Origin: Halobacteriovoraceae bacterium
Lineage (GTDB): Bacteria; Bdellovibrionota; Bacteriovoracia; Bacteriovoracales; Bacteriovoracaceae
Length of the DNA: 64,000 bases
Direction of reading: 5' to 3'
Assembly (NCBI GenBank): GCA_002707495.1
Contig: PAMZ01000013.1
Location: 1-64,000 of the forward strand
The position numbers and the translations under genes were made by a program. The notes under the pieces are model-generated. The model did no database searches, was not told where the DNA came from, and saw nothing but the letters and a program-made list of their open reading frames with translations. Shown here in pieces: positions 18,795 to 27,287 of the stretch. Every line of letters starts with the position of its first letter. Within the stretch, counting starts at the first letter, position 1.

Positions 18795-19524
18795 CTTTAA
18801 TTCCCATAAAACAGGCAAAATTATACCAACGAAAAATCATGGCAGACTTAGAAAAACCAGCTTCTTTCAAAAGGCTTAATTGCTCTTCAGCTGTATAAGG
18901 TACTAGAACCTTCTCTAGAGCTTCACGTTTCTGGGCGATTTCCAATTCTGAATAGCCTTGTCTTCTTTTAAAGTCGTAGTAAAGCTTGGTCAGAAGATCA
19001 TGAATCTCTTTGTCTTCTGAATCAATCTTTTCGGTATATATGAATGTTCCCCCAGGTCTAAGGGACTTATAAATCTTACTAAGCATCTGCTCACGATCCT
19101 CTTTTGCTATGAATTGAAGTGTGTAATTCATAATCACGATGCCAGCATTCTCAAATTCGGCATTCTGGATATCTTGAGTCTTAAGTGTGAGCGGATGCCA
19201 TAAATCAGAGCATTTTTCCTTAGCCTTTTCAGTCATCGCTCTCGAGTTATCAACTCCAATAAACTGTGCCTTTTTATCCCATAGGTGCTGGCTCATCAGT
19301 TTAATTGTTGTTCCGGTAGAGCAACCTAAATCAACTATCGTATCCCCTGAAACAAATCTATAGTTTAATAAATCTTTTATGATTCGATGTATTTCATCAT
19401 AAAAAGGAACACTCCTAGAGACCATATCGTCAAAGACATCTGCCACACCTTGATCGAATTCAAAGGGTTTAATCTTCTCCATAGGTTTAGCAAAAAACTG
19501 ATCTTTTTGTTGGTCAATATTCAT
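18781..19524 (-). CDS. cmoA: Carboxy-S-adenosyl-L-methionine synthase
   Basis: Converts SAM and prephenate to carboxy-SAM, the donor used by CmoB. 247 residues equals the E. coli length. Typical blocks are FDQGVADVFDDMVSRSVPFY, IVDLGCSTGTTIKLM (motif I) and GVDNSRAMTEKA, with YTLQFI and RPGGTFIYTEKI later. The 3' end overlaps cmoB. Together they complete the wobble uridine pathway, with the U34 hydroxylase expected elsewhere. The upstream gap to DegT contains a perfect inverted repeat (19590-19607). Confidence 0.95.
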   Translation of the reverse strand: MNIDQQKDQFFAKPMEKIKPFEFDQGVADVFDDMVSRSVPFYDEIHRIIKDLLNYRFVSGDTIVDLGCSTGTTIKLMSQHLWDKKAQFIGVDNSRAMTEKAKEKCSDLWHPLTLKTQDIQNAEFENAGIVIMNYTLQFIAKEDREQMLSKIYKSLRPGGTFIYTEKIDSEDKEIHDLLTKLYYDFKRRQGYSELEIAQKREALEKVLVPYTAEEQLSLLKEAGFSKSAMIFRWYNFACFMGIKDGLS

Positions 19525-19589
19525 GCCGGCTTTTTAACAATTTGACCTATCAAAGGCAATAGCTCCTCAATAATCGAGTAAAAGCTTTT

Positions 19590-19607
19590 GACTTAACGCA
19601 TTAAGTC
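19590..19607. repeat. Perfect inverted repeat between the DegT gene and cmoA
   Basis: GACTTAA and TTAAGTC flank a four-base CGCA loop. It sits 43 bases after the DegT stop and 66 bases before the cmoA start, both on the minus strand. It could be a weak terminator for DegT (the following minus-strand sequence AAAAGCTTTT is not a clean T tract) or an operator for cmoA. Confidence 0.4.
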
Positions 19608-19649
19608 TAAAAATTAAACTTCACAAATTGATCAAATTATAAAAAATTT

Positions 19650-20768
19650 CTATGAAGCAAAATGAGCTTTTACTTTTTCTACCACATAGGCAAGTTCTTG
19701 ATCAGTCATATAAGCAAAGCATGGTAAATTTAAAACGGCTTGGGATACGTAATGAGCATTTCCATTATCAATTTTACCAGCGAGATAGCCATCAGCTCCC
19801 TCTTGCATACTCATGGCTCCAGGATAAATAACCCCTGTTCCAATACCTGCTTCTTTTAAACTCTCCTGAAGAGCTGCTCTCAAGGCAGGTTCAATCATGG
19901 CAACCGCGCAGTAGCCGTTTTCTTCCACATTATCAGCAGACTTTATTGGCTTTAAAGGAAGGCCTTGAAGGTTTTCATAATAATAATTTACAGCTTTTCT
20001 TCTACTTTCTAGTCTTGCATCAATATGCTTAAGGGAGTGGTTCAAAAAGAGAGCTTCATAAGCACCTATTCTTGAATTGAATCCTACTAAACCGTAGCTA
20101 TAATGAGAGGTTCTTCCATGATTACCTAAGGATCTCACTCGACTCGCCCAAGTTTCATTACTAGTGAAGACAGCTCCTGCATCCCCAGAAGCACCTAAGA
20201 CTTTAGCAGGATAAAAACTTGTGGTTGCAATAGCAGCTGTTCCAAGTACGGATTTCCCGTCAACTTTTGTATCAAAGCATTGAGCACCATCTTCAATGAG
20301 AACCACGTTTTTTGAAGCAGCGTATTCACGAATTTTTTGAGTGTCCGGACTGGCCCAACCATAGAGGTGTACCATAATAGCAGCATTAGGCTTAAACTCA
20401 TCAACGGCTTGTTTAAAAGTCTCAAAATCCCAATGAAGTGTTTCACGATTCACGTCAACTGTTATCGGGTTTGCTCCCACATTTACTATCGCTTCAAAGG
20501 TGGCCCAAAAAGTCATATCAGGACATAGAACTTTATCATCTTTTTTTACATCAACAGCTCTCAGTGCTAGCTGGATCGCATCCGTTCCGTTGGCACAACC
20601 AATAGCGAACTTGGCTCCAGTTTTTTCCGCTAAAGTTTCTTCAAGCATTTGGACCTGGGGCCCACCCACAAATTGCGTATTATTAAAAAGCTCTTCGACT
20701 CCATTGAGAAAGTTTTCTTTGAAGCCGTTTTCAAATCTATTCAAAGTTATAAAAGGAACACCGTTCAT
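19650..20768 (-). CDS. DegT/DnrJ/EryC1/StrS family PLP-dependent aminotransferase
   Basis: 372 residues. The PLP lysine is Lys-189 in SFYPAKVLGASGDAG, and GTDAIQLA (61-68) and EDGAQCFD (159-166) are the phosphate- and ring-binding motifs. The family transfers an amino group to keto-sugars for surface polysaccharides and antibiotics. The protein lacks any neighbouring sugar-nucleotide genes, so its substrate cannot be named. A GAGG ribosome binding site precedes the ATG. It is apparently monocistronic, or follows MscS after a 60-base gap. Cytosolic. Confidence 0.88.
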   Translation of the reverse strand: MNGVPFITLNRFENGFKENFLNGVEELFNNTQFVGGPQVQMLEETLAEKTGAKFAIGCANGTDAIQLALRAVDVKKDDKVLCPDMTFWATFEAIVNVGANPITVDVNRETLHWDFETFKQAVDEFKPNAAIMVHLYGWASPDTQKIREYAASKNVVLIEDGAQCFDTKVDGKSVLGTAAIATTSFYPAKVLGASGDAGAVFTSNETWASRVRSLGNHGRTSHYSYGLVGFNSRIGAYEALFLNHSLKHIDARLESRRKAVNYYYENLQGLPLKPIKSADNVEENGYCAVAMIEPALRAALQESLKEAGIGTGVIYPGAMSMQEGADGYLAGKIDNGNAHYVSQAVLNLPCFAYMTDQELAYVVEKVKAHFAS

Positions 20769-20828
20769 ATATCCTCGCTTGTAATATTTTTAACAATTGT
20801 AAACAAATCCAATCGCCGCGGCAAACTC

Positions 20829-21719
20829 CTAATGATTTAATTGAGCTTTTAACTCGGTGCCACCTTTTATTCCAAAATCCAAAGTTCGAATTGGAAATGG
20901 GATAGTAATATCATTCTGATCAAATGCTTGCTTAATAAGCTTTATTCCTTCATGCCTTGCTTGAAGGTATTCGACTCGACCTCGATAATTTATCCAGTAT
21001 CGCACCGTGAAATTTATTGAGCTGTCTCCAAACTCGGTATAAAAGAATTCAATATCTCTACCTGGAACCAAATTATTTACTTGCTCCAAGGTTTTCTTTA
21101 ATAACTCTTCCACCTTTGGAAGCTGATCACCATAAGAGATACCAACGGGAATATCGACTCTCCTCTTAGGAGTTCTGGTGTAATTTATTAATGGTTTAGT
21201 GAACATATCTTTGTTCGGTATAAAAACTTCCAAACCATCAAAAGTGGTAATTGTCGTAATTCGAAGCTCTATATCTGTGACTTCTCCGTGCGTGCCATCA
21301 ATCTGAACGATGTCTCCAAGTTTATAGGGTTCGCTCAGTGCAATTAAAATACCGGAGATAAAGTTCGAAGCGATTTCTTGAAAAGCAAAACCAAGAGCAA
21401 TCCCTAATACTCCAGCACCGGCGAGTAAAGAAGTGACAGCTTTATCCAGCCCAACCACTTCCAAAGCGAAAAACGCTCCAATTAATGTTGTCCCAATTGA
21501 AATAGAGTGGAGGGCAAGACTATTAACTGATTTATTATCCGATATCCTTGGTATGTACCGAGCGGCAGTTTTCTTCAAGGTTTTTGCAATCTTTCTAAAA
21601 ACTAACAGAATACAAAGAGCGATTATAATATTCGGGATATGAACTACAACTGCCTCATACCAATTTGTTAGAGTGTCACCAATTAATTTAAGAGTTGTTT
21701 CAATATTTATATTATTCAT
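20829..21719 (-). CDS. Small-conductance mechanosensitive channel (MscS family)
   Basis: 296 residues. Three N-terminal hydrophobic segments are followed by the pore helix (TSLLAGAGVLGIALGFAFQEIASNFISG, quoted by its parts: Gly/Ala-rich from about 88 to 118) and the cytoplasmic beta domain beginning LSEPYKLGDIVQIDGTHG. The C-terminal alpha/beta part carries PVGISYGDQLPKVEELL. Length matches E. coli MscS (286). It opens on membrane tension to release solutes in hypo-osmotic shock. Inner membrane. The ATG lacks an obvious Shine-Dalgarno. Confidence 0.92.
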   Translation of the reverse strand: MNNINIETTLKLIGDTLTNWYEAVVVHIPNIIIALCILLVFRKIAKTLKKTAARYIPRISDNKSVNSLALHSISIGTTLIGAFFALEVVGLDKAVTSLLAGAGVLGIALGFAFQEIASNFISGILIALSEPYKLGDIVQIDGTHGEVTDIELRITTITTFDGLEVFIPNKDMFTKPLINYTRTPKRRVDIPVGISYGDQLPKVEELLKKTLEQVNNLVPGRDIEFFYTEFGDSSINFTVRYWINYRGRVEYLQARHEGIKLIKQAFDQNDITIPFPIRTLDFGIKGGTELKAQLNH

Positions 21720-21803
21720 CTGGATATGCTAATGATTTTAGAAAGCTTTGTTAAACTCTTTTATCTTAACCAACTTATTCAATCAGAATTATCCGAGAAT
21801 AAT

Positions 21804-21995
21804 CTAATCATCCAGTCTTTTAATTGAAACCTTTGGCTCCTCTAAATTGTCTGCCGCTGGTTCGAAGTCAATACTAATGGGTCTACAACAAACCTCACAA
21901 TCTTCTACGTAATCTTGCATGGGGTAGTTCTGATCAAAAACCATAGAAATAGTCTGCCAGCAATAAGGACAAGTAAAAAAGAATTCGTCTTGCAT
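21804..21995 (-). CDS. CPXCG-motif cysteine-rich small protein
   Basis: 63 residues with Cys-9 and Cys-12 (CPYC) and Cys-33, Cys-36 and Cys-37 (EDCEVCCRPI), the layout of the CPXCG family of small zinc-ribbon-like proteins. The fourth motif position is Trp in place of the usual Gly (CPYCW). The C-terminal tail is variable. Role unknown, likely metal binding in the cytosol. It is followed by MscS on the same strand after 84 bases. Confidence 0.8.
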   Translation of the reverse strand: MQDEFFFTCPYCWQTISMVFDQNYPMQDYVEDCEVCCRPISIDFEPAADNLEEPKVSIKRLDD

Positions 21996-22069
21996 GTTGC
22001 CTCACTAATGCGTAGTAGATGTTTAACCTAAATTTTTTGTCCCGTATAATAGACATGCTATAGATAAGT

Positions 22070-22618
22070 ATGCAGCTCTATTACGAAATTTTCGCCTCTG
22101 ATCGCTATGTAAGAGTGTCTCCACTGTACAATATTATCACTGTTTTTGACTCGGTATCTTACAGTAGAAATGACTACGATATTTTATCTGCACCTCAGCG
22201 AAATCACATAGGCCTTGTGCTTGAAAGTCAAGGTCACAAAAGGCTAACGGGTAATAGTTTTCAAAATATAAAATCGGGCCAATTTTTAAAATTTGTGACG
22301 ACGAGAAACTTAGGAGTCTCCCCTCTTTACGCTCTAGAAGAAGTCTATAATCATGATGATATTTTTATCGTCACCCCAGGAACTTATTTTTTATTTCTCC
22401 TCATGAAACATGACAAATTTCAAGACAAAGAAATCTTAAGGGAGCTCATGCTTTTTATCAGTGTGCACCCTGTTAATCTCCAACAACTTCTCGACTTATC
22501 CCGACATGATTCCTTTTTTAGCTTTTTTAAATCTGAATTCTCCAGGCTAAAAGATCATCAAGAAAAAGCTATTGCCGAAAACCTCAAAGACAAGCGTTCT
22601 TTGGGGAGTATTTTTTAA
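22070..22618 (+). CDS. Protein of unknown function
   Basis: 182 residues with no signal peptide and no membrane helix apart from one moderately hydrophobic stretch (FIVTPGTYFLFLLM). No family is recognised. A TATAAT at 22045-22050 about 20 bases before the ATG gives a candidate -10 box. The last 35 bases overlap the end of the cry-DASH gene in the convergent direction, so both 3' ends are fixed by coding constraints. The frame is long and uses codons like its neighbours, which supports a real gene. Confidence 0.55.
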   Translation: MQLYYEIFASDRYVRVSPLYNIITVFDSVSYSRNDYDILSAPQRNHIGLVLESQGHKRLTGNSFQNIKSGQFLKFVTTRNLGVSPLYALEEVYNHDDIFIVTPGTYFLFLLMKHDKFQDKEILRELMLFISVHPVNLQQLLDLSRHDSFFSFFKSEFSRLKDHQEKAIAENLKDKRSLGSIF

Positions 22619-23789
22619 TATATTCTCCCTCCGGATCATATATACTCTGCTGTCTTTCGATATTAAACTTTCGGTCTCTTGGATCGACCCCAACACCCGC
22701 AAGATAGCCCCAATTACCTTGATTAGACTCTAAATCAGCATCAATGAGATGGTTTTCAAAGTACTTGGCTCCCCATAGCCAATTAACCTTATAGGTTTTT
22801 GCTAAAAAAGACGCTACATTCTGACGCCCCCTATTACTCATCCAGCCATTTTCATTTAACTCATTCATATTCGCATTAACGAAATCCTCCTCAGTTTTTG
22901 CCTCTTTCCACTGTTTAAATAATTGATCTTGATCAGGGTGAAATTCAAGCTCTCTTCTTGCGGTGCCTTTAAGATCAAAAATTAAATCTCCTTTTTGAAG
23001 GCTTAAAAATTTAAAATAATCCCTCCAAAGAAGTTCGAAAAATATCCAATAACTCGATTTATTGGCTCCGTATTCTTTCTCATAATTTTTAAGCTTATGA
23101 TATATCGTGTTCGCACTAATACATCCCCAAGAAAGCCATGGTGAAAATTTAGTTGAATCATCAAAGTCAAGCATCCCGTTTCTTGTTTCAAAATAATGGG
23201 AAGCCAAATCTTTTTTAGAAAAATAATAATTCAAACGTGCTTGGCCAGCATCCTCACCACCTTTAAATTTAGTATTAACTTCACTTAACTCAGAAACTGA
23301 ACAGAGACTAAGATTGACCCCACCTCTTTTTGGGAGTGAGTATTGAGACTTAAGTTCACAGGGAATTTTTTTAACCTTATCCATTTTATGCCTAAAAGGA
23401 GTAAATGTTTGGGGAAGATTTTTCAAAGAAAACGGGAGCTCTTCTATGCTAAAGAGAGTCGACTGCTCTACCTCGATTACTTCTCCAGTATAGCTATTTA
23501 AAAGTGGCAATTCTTTAGAATTGTAATTTTTAGTCATGATAACTCTATCGATTCCTTCAAGGGCTTTAAAATCGTTTTCATGAACTTGATAAAGCTCATG
23601 CCCCAATTTGTTTAAGTTGTTTTTCAAATTTTCTACGGACTCAAAATAAAATTGTTTTTTAGACTCTCCCCAGTCTTTTGTCTCTTTTATAGCGATAGCA
23701 AAGTTAATCAGCTCCTCTTCACATGCTCGCTCAAGAGCCTTATTGTCCTTAAGTCTTAAGTCTCTGTTGAATAGATACAATGTGCTCAT
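22584..23789 (-). CDS. DASH-type cryptochrome
   Basis: Flavoprotein of the photolyase/cryptochrome superfamily. Residues 1-130 form the antenna domain (STLYLFNRDLRLKDN). The FAD domain shows TKFSPWLSWGCIS, YWIFFELLWRDYFKF, NGWMSNRGRQNVASFL and GNWGYLAGVGVDPR, the last two being cry-DASH hallmarks. The family repairs cyclobutane dimers in single-stranded DNA and binds MTHF. I take the ATG at 23789 with AAGGA four bases before it. A GTG 12 bases upstream overlaps the photolyase stop. It is the last gene of the four-gene operon starting at 27180. Confidence 0.92.
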   Translation of the reverse strand: MSTLYLFNRDLRLKDNKALERACEEELINFAIAIKETKDWGESKKQFYFESVENLKNNLNKLGHELYQVHENDFKALEGIDRVIMTKNYNSKELPLLNSYTGEVIEVEQSTLFSIEELPFSLKNLPQTFTPFRHKMDKVKKIPCELKSQYSLPKRGGVNLSLCSVSELSEVNTKFKGGEDAGQARLNYYFSKKDLASHYFETRNGMLDFDDSTKFSPWLSWGCISANTIYHKLKNYEKEYGANKSSYWIFFELLWRDYFKFLSLQKGDLIFDLKGTARRELEFHPDQDQLFKQWKEAKTEEDFVNANMNELNENGWMSNRGRQNVASFLAKTYKVNWLWGAKYFENHLIDADLESNQGNWGYLAGVGVDPRDRKFNIERQQSIYDPEGEYIKKYSPKNACL

Positions 23790-23797
23790 ATAGTCCT

Positions 23798-25309
23798 TCA
23801 CTCCTCGTCTTTTGGATAGTTATGACAGTCCAAATTTCCAAACGACTTCCGATGTTGAATAGGGAAAAATTTATTTTTCCGACTGGCATGCTTTTGAATA
23901 ATCCCACTGGCAAACTGAGTCACTTGGGGACTTTTCCTCCACGCATATATTTTTTCTTTTGCTTCATCGTAGGACTTTTTTGGATCAACAATGGGAAATG
24001 GATAGTCTCGTCCTAACTCGACTCCACTCATCGTCAAGAACATCACTGGTGCATCAAAGGGAGCATGGATACTTTGATCATCTAAACGGCTCAACTCTGG
24101 AACCCATCTTCTAATGAACTCTCCTTTAGGATCTTGATCCAGACTTTGCTTTATAGGACTGTACATTCTTATCGTATTAATTCCTGTCACTCCACTTTGC
24201 ATTTGAAGTTGAGAAAAATGAATACCTGGCTCAAAGTCTAGAAAATAAGGTGCCAGGAAGTCTGACAAAGGCTTCCAATGAAGCCATAACTGATAACTTG
24301 CAAAACTTACTAATAAAGCTCGCATGCGAAAATTAATCCATCCTGTTTCTCGCAGGGATCTCATGCAAGCATCGATCATTGGGAAACCTGTTTGCCCTTG
24401 GCTCCATGCTTTGAAATACTCTGAATTAAAATCATTCTCTCGCATTCCATTAAAGCCTGGATTAACGTTTTCAAACTCGATTTCTGGTTCAGACTCAAGT
24501 TTTTGAATAAAATGACAATGCCACCAAATTCGACTTTCAAAAGCTTTGAGGCTTCGTTTCCAGTGGAAATCATCTAAAGATCCCGCTTTTCTTATGGCCT
24601 GATTAATCTCACTCAAGGAGAGACATCCAAAACTTATATAAGGACTAAGCCTGCTACAACTATCAGCAGCCGTGAGAGGACTGGAAAGGTCTCTATAATA
24701 AAACCTACCTCGTCTTTCTAAAAAAGAATTAAGTGTTTTTACAGCAGCTTTTCTCCCCCCAAATTGAATACTCTCATTTTTCCTCTCACCTAAAGCTTCA
24801 ATATCAAAAAAAGACTTCTCAAGATCAATTTGCCTTTTTTGTTTTTTAGGTTCCGGATACAATTCTCTTGCAATAATTTCGTCTCGTCTTTTATTCCAAG
24901 TATCGCGATTTTTTAATTTTCGTACCACTGCAAACTGTTTGTATTCAATCCAAGGGATTTCTTGATCCTCTAAAAATGCCTTTACTTTGAGGTCTCTTTT
25001 AAAACTCCAATAAAGCCCTGTTTGTTGATGAGAATATACTTTTTTTATATTGTGGTTATGGATCACCTGAGCGAGAACATCTTTAGCCTCCCCTTGAAGC
25101 ACAAGCAGGGGGATGTTTTTTTGCTTAAGATAGCTTTTTAAATCTAAGAGACATTCTCGAAGAAAAATCTTGTGAAATAGACCCGTATGAATATCATCCA
25201 ACCATAGAGGCTCAATAATATAAAGAGCGATACAAGGTTCATGAGAAGCTTCCCATAATGGCCGATGGTCAAAAATTCTCAGATCATTTTTAAACCAAAC
25301 TAAATTCAA
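23798..25309 (-). CDS. Photolyase/cryptochrome family FAD-binding protein
   Basis: About 503 residues. The N-terminus NLVWFKNDLRIFDH matches the Rossmann antenna domain. The FAD domain contains SPYISFGCLSLSE, FPMIDACMRSLRETGWINFRMR and HFSQLQMQSGVTGINTIRMYSP. This last block differs from classical class I photolyases (usually NxxWRWxxG), so it belongs to a divergent branch rather than to standard Phr. The start is TTG at 25309 with AAGG seven bases upstream, one base after the SDR stop. A longer TTG start at 25330 would overlap the SDR. Likely role: blue-light DNA repair or light sensing, cytosolic. Confidence 0.85.
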   Translation of the reverse strand: MNLVWFKNDLRIFDHRPLWEASHEPCIALYIIEPLWLDDIHTGLFHKIFLRECLLDLKSYLKQKNIPLLVLQGEAKDVLAQVIHNHNIKKVYSHQQTGLYWSFKRDLKVKAFLEDQEIPWIEYKQFAVVRKLKNRDTWNKRRDEIIARELYPEPKKQKRQIDLEKSFFDIEALGERKNESIQFGGRKAAVKTLNSFLERRGRFYYRDLSSPLTAADSCSRLSPYISFGCLSLSEINQAIRKAGSLDDFHWKRSLKAFESRIWWHCHFIQKLESEPEIEFENVNPGFNGMRENDFNSEYFKAWSQGQTGFPMIDACMRSLRETGWINFRMRALLVSFASYQLWLHWKPLSDFLAPYFLDFEPGIHFSQLQMQSGVTGINTIRMYSPIKQSLDQDPKGEFIRRWVPELSRLDDQSIHAPFDAPVMFLTMSGVELGRDYPFPIVDPKKSYDEAKEKIYAWRKSPQVTQFASGIIQKHASRKNKFFPIQHRKSFGNLDCHNYPKDEE

Positions 25310-25310
25310 G

Positions 25311-26684
25311 CTACAGCCTTTTTTTAACAACCTTTCGAAAACTTTTCATCACCCATAAGTGAACTAAGGCTTGCGTATATTTATAGATAAACCAAGGAAG
25401 TTTGGGCTTGAACTCGTGAATAGCAGCAATAGTGACTCTATTGTCGATGCTATCTCTAAATTCCAGTCTTCCTCTTCCCTCTCCATAAGCTAGAAGACAG
25501 TTTTGCAAGTAAAAAAGTTGTCTGTCAGGGCTTGATCTCTCTGGACTATATTCAAGACTCAACATAGGAGTTTTAAGACCTAGTAATTTAAAATCCACTC
25601 TATTTTCAATTTTTATTACTTTGATCAGCGGATTCAAGAAGTGAGGAAGCCATTCAAAGTAAAAATTTGCCACCGCTGTTGCATTACTAAGTTTAGGAGT
25701 CTCTAATCGTTGTATTGATCGCACTTCATTTTCGGGAAGAGAAATATTCTTACTAAATGCTTTAGCTTTTGAAACTTCCTGCGAGAGGGCATGATCTAGC
25801 ATCTGTTCAAAATTTTTGAGTTCTATATGAGAAATTTTTTGAGCAGCTCTAGGTATCATCTGTGATTTCAAACTCTCAACGAGAGGATAAACAAGATTTT
25901 TGGGGGCTCCTGTAATTAACGTCACCCATAACTTAGATAGGCCTGGAGAGAAAAAAGGTACCGGAAACATAATCCGCATCAAGTTTAACTTTTTCGCTAA
26001 TCGTTGCATCATCTCTTTATAACTTAGGGTATCAGCGCCCCCAATATCATAAACATGAGTTTCATTTTCAGTTCGATCTAAACTCCAAGCTATTATCTGA
26101 CAAACATCTCGTAGGTCTATAGGACTCGATAAAGTTGCAGTCCAACTTGGGCAAAACATGATGGGTAACTTTCTCACCAAATTACGCATAATTTGAAATG
26201 AACTTCCTTCCCTACCGATGATTAAACCAGCACGTAGTGAAATGACTGGGACTCCACTGGAAGCGAGAGTCCTTTCTACTTCCAACCGACTCTCTAGGTG
26301 AGGACTTAGGCTTTCCCCTTCGGGAATAATTCCCCCCAGGTAAATTATTTTTTTTATACCAGTTTTAGCCGCTGCTCGCGCAAAATTATCGGCCAAGACT
26401 AGGTCATAATCTTGAAAATCACCTTGGACCAGTTTTGCAGATGGAAGCATAGAATGGACTAGATAGATGGCATAGTCCTGCCCTTCAAGAGCAAGCTCAC
26501 AGTCGAGCATTGAAAACAGATCACCTTTGACCCATCGGCAATGAGAGTTAGAGCTTCTCCCTGAGCGACTAATGCCAGTTAATGCGTAATTATCACCTAG
26601 TGTCTCAAGCAGAGCTTTTCCAACAAACCCCGAAGCTCCAGCGATAACGACTTTAGTCTTTTGATTATTTGAGGAGCTTATCAA
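25311..26684 (-). CDS. Atypical SDR / NAD(P)-binding epimerase-like protein
   Basis: 457 residues. The N-terminal Rossmann motif is VVIAGASGFVGKALLE (Gly-16, Gly-19 and Gly-22), followed by GDLFS and YLVHSML, and by YDIGGADTLSYKEMMQR as in NmrA-like/atypical SDRs. The C-terminal 130 residues (from about 325) form a separate beta-rich region that I do not recognise. The start is TTG at 26684 with AGGAG close upstream, overlapping the glutathione peroxidase gene by 20 bases. Such SDRs often accompany photolyase genes in light-response clusters; the substrate is not known. Confidence 0.8.
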   Translation of the reverse strand: MISSSNNQKTKVVIAGASGFVGKALLETLGDNYALTGISRSGRSSNSHCRWVKGDLFSMLDCELALEGQDYAIYLVHSMLPSAKLVQGDFQDYDLVLADNFARAAAKTGIKKIIYLGGIIPEGESLSPHLESRLEVERTLASSGVPVISLRAGLIIGREGSSFQIMRNLVRKLPIMFCPSWTATLSSPIDLRDVCQIIAWSLDRTENETHVYDIGGADTLSYKEMMQRLAKKLNLMRIMFPVPFFSPGLSKLWVTLITGAPKNLVYPLVESLKSQMIPRAAQKISHIELKNFEQMLDHALSQEVSKAKAFSKNISLPENEVRSIQRLETPKLSNATAVANFYFEWLPHFLNPLIKVIKIENRVDFKLLGLKTPMLSLEYSPERSSPDRQLFYLQNCLLAYGEGRGRLEFRDSIDNRVTIAAIHEFKPKLPWFIYKYTQALVHLWVMKSFRKVVKKRL

Positions 26685-27180
26685 TAGCTCCTGTTAAGTT
26701 TTGGCTCAAAGGCTCTGTGCTAGAAGGAAAACGATTGACTACTCTCCCTGTTTTATCAACAAGAAATTTTTCAAAATTCCACCCAACTTCTTTACCCTCG
26801 CCAATAAGAAATTTATATATTGGATGTTTATTATCACCTACAACTTTTATTTTTTCGGTGAGAGGAAAACTGACTCCATAATTGAGGCGACAAAACTCAG
26901 CCACTTTTTCATTTCCTTCAGGTGTTTGCCCTCCAAAGTCATTTGAAGGCAAACCTATTATAGTAATTTTTCCTGCATATTTTTTGGATAGTTTTTCCAG
27001 ATCATCTAGCTGAGGAGTATAACCACATTTGGTCGCAATATTCACTAAAAGCGCTGGCTTTCCTTGCATCTGACTCAAAGGCAATTTCTCTCCTTTGGCC
27101 GACTTTATCTCCAGATCATAAAAAGAACCTCCAAAGGCATTAAAGCTAAAAGCTAATAAAAAGCTCATCAAAAAGCGCAT
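26665..27180 (-). CDS. Exported glutathione peroxidase-like thiol peroxidase
   Basis: 171 residues, with an N-terminal signal peptide (SFLLAFSFNAFG). The peroxidatic Cys-52 is in NIATKCGYTPQ, Gln in GLPSNDFGGQTPEGN and Trp in VGWNFEKFLVDKTG, the full GPx catalytic tetrad with Cys in place of selenocysteine. It reduces hydroperoxides, probably using thioredoxin-like donors, in the periplasm. It is the first gene of an operon with SDR, photolyase and cry-DASH, which suggests protection against light-generated peroxides. The divergent region to 27288 carries a 10-base direct repeat. Confidence 0.9.
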   Translation of the reverse strand: MRFLMSFLLAFSFNAFGGSFYDLEIKSAKGEKLPLSQMQGKPALLVNIATKCGYTPQLDDLEKLSKKYAGKITIIGLPSNDFGGQTPEGNEKVAEFCRLNYGVSFPLTEKIKVVGDNKHPIYKFLIGEGKEVGWNFEKFLVDKTGRVVNRFPSSTEPLSQNLTGAIDKLLK

Positions 27181-27192
27181 ATTTTCCCCTTT

Positions 27193-27256
27193 TTTAACCT
27201 TATATTGCCAACTTAAAGCACGAGCAGCAAGTAGACAAAAATTCTATTTAACCTTA
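27193..27256. promoter_or_regulatory. Ten-base direct repeat in the divergent control region of the photolyase operon
   Basis: TTTAACCTTA occurs at 27193-27202 and again at 27247-27256, start-to-start distance 54 bases, close to five turns of DNA. It lies between the divergent starts at 27180 and 27288. A protein binding both sites on one face is possible. The significance is not tested here. Confidence 0.3.
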
Positions 27257-27287
27257 AGAAAACCTTCGTGATTCCGAAAAGTTACAC

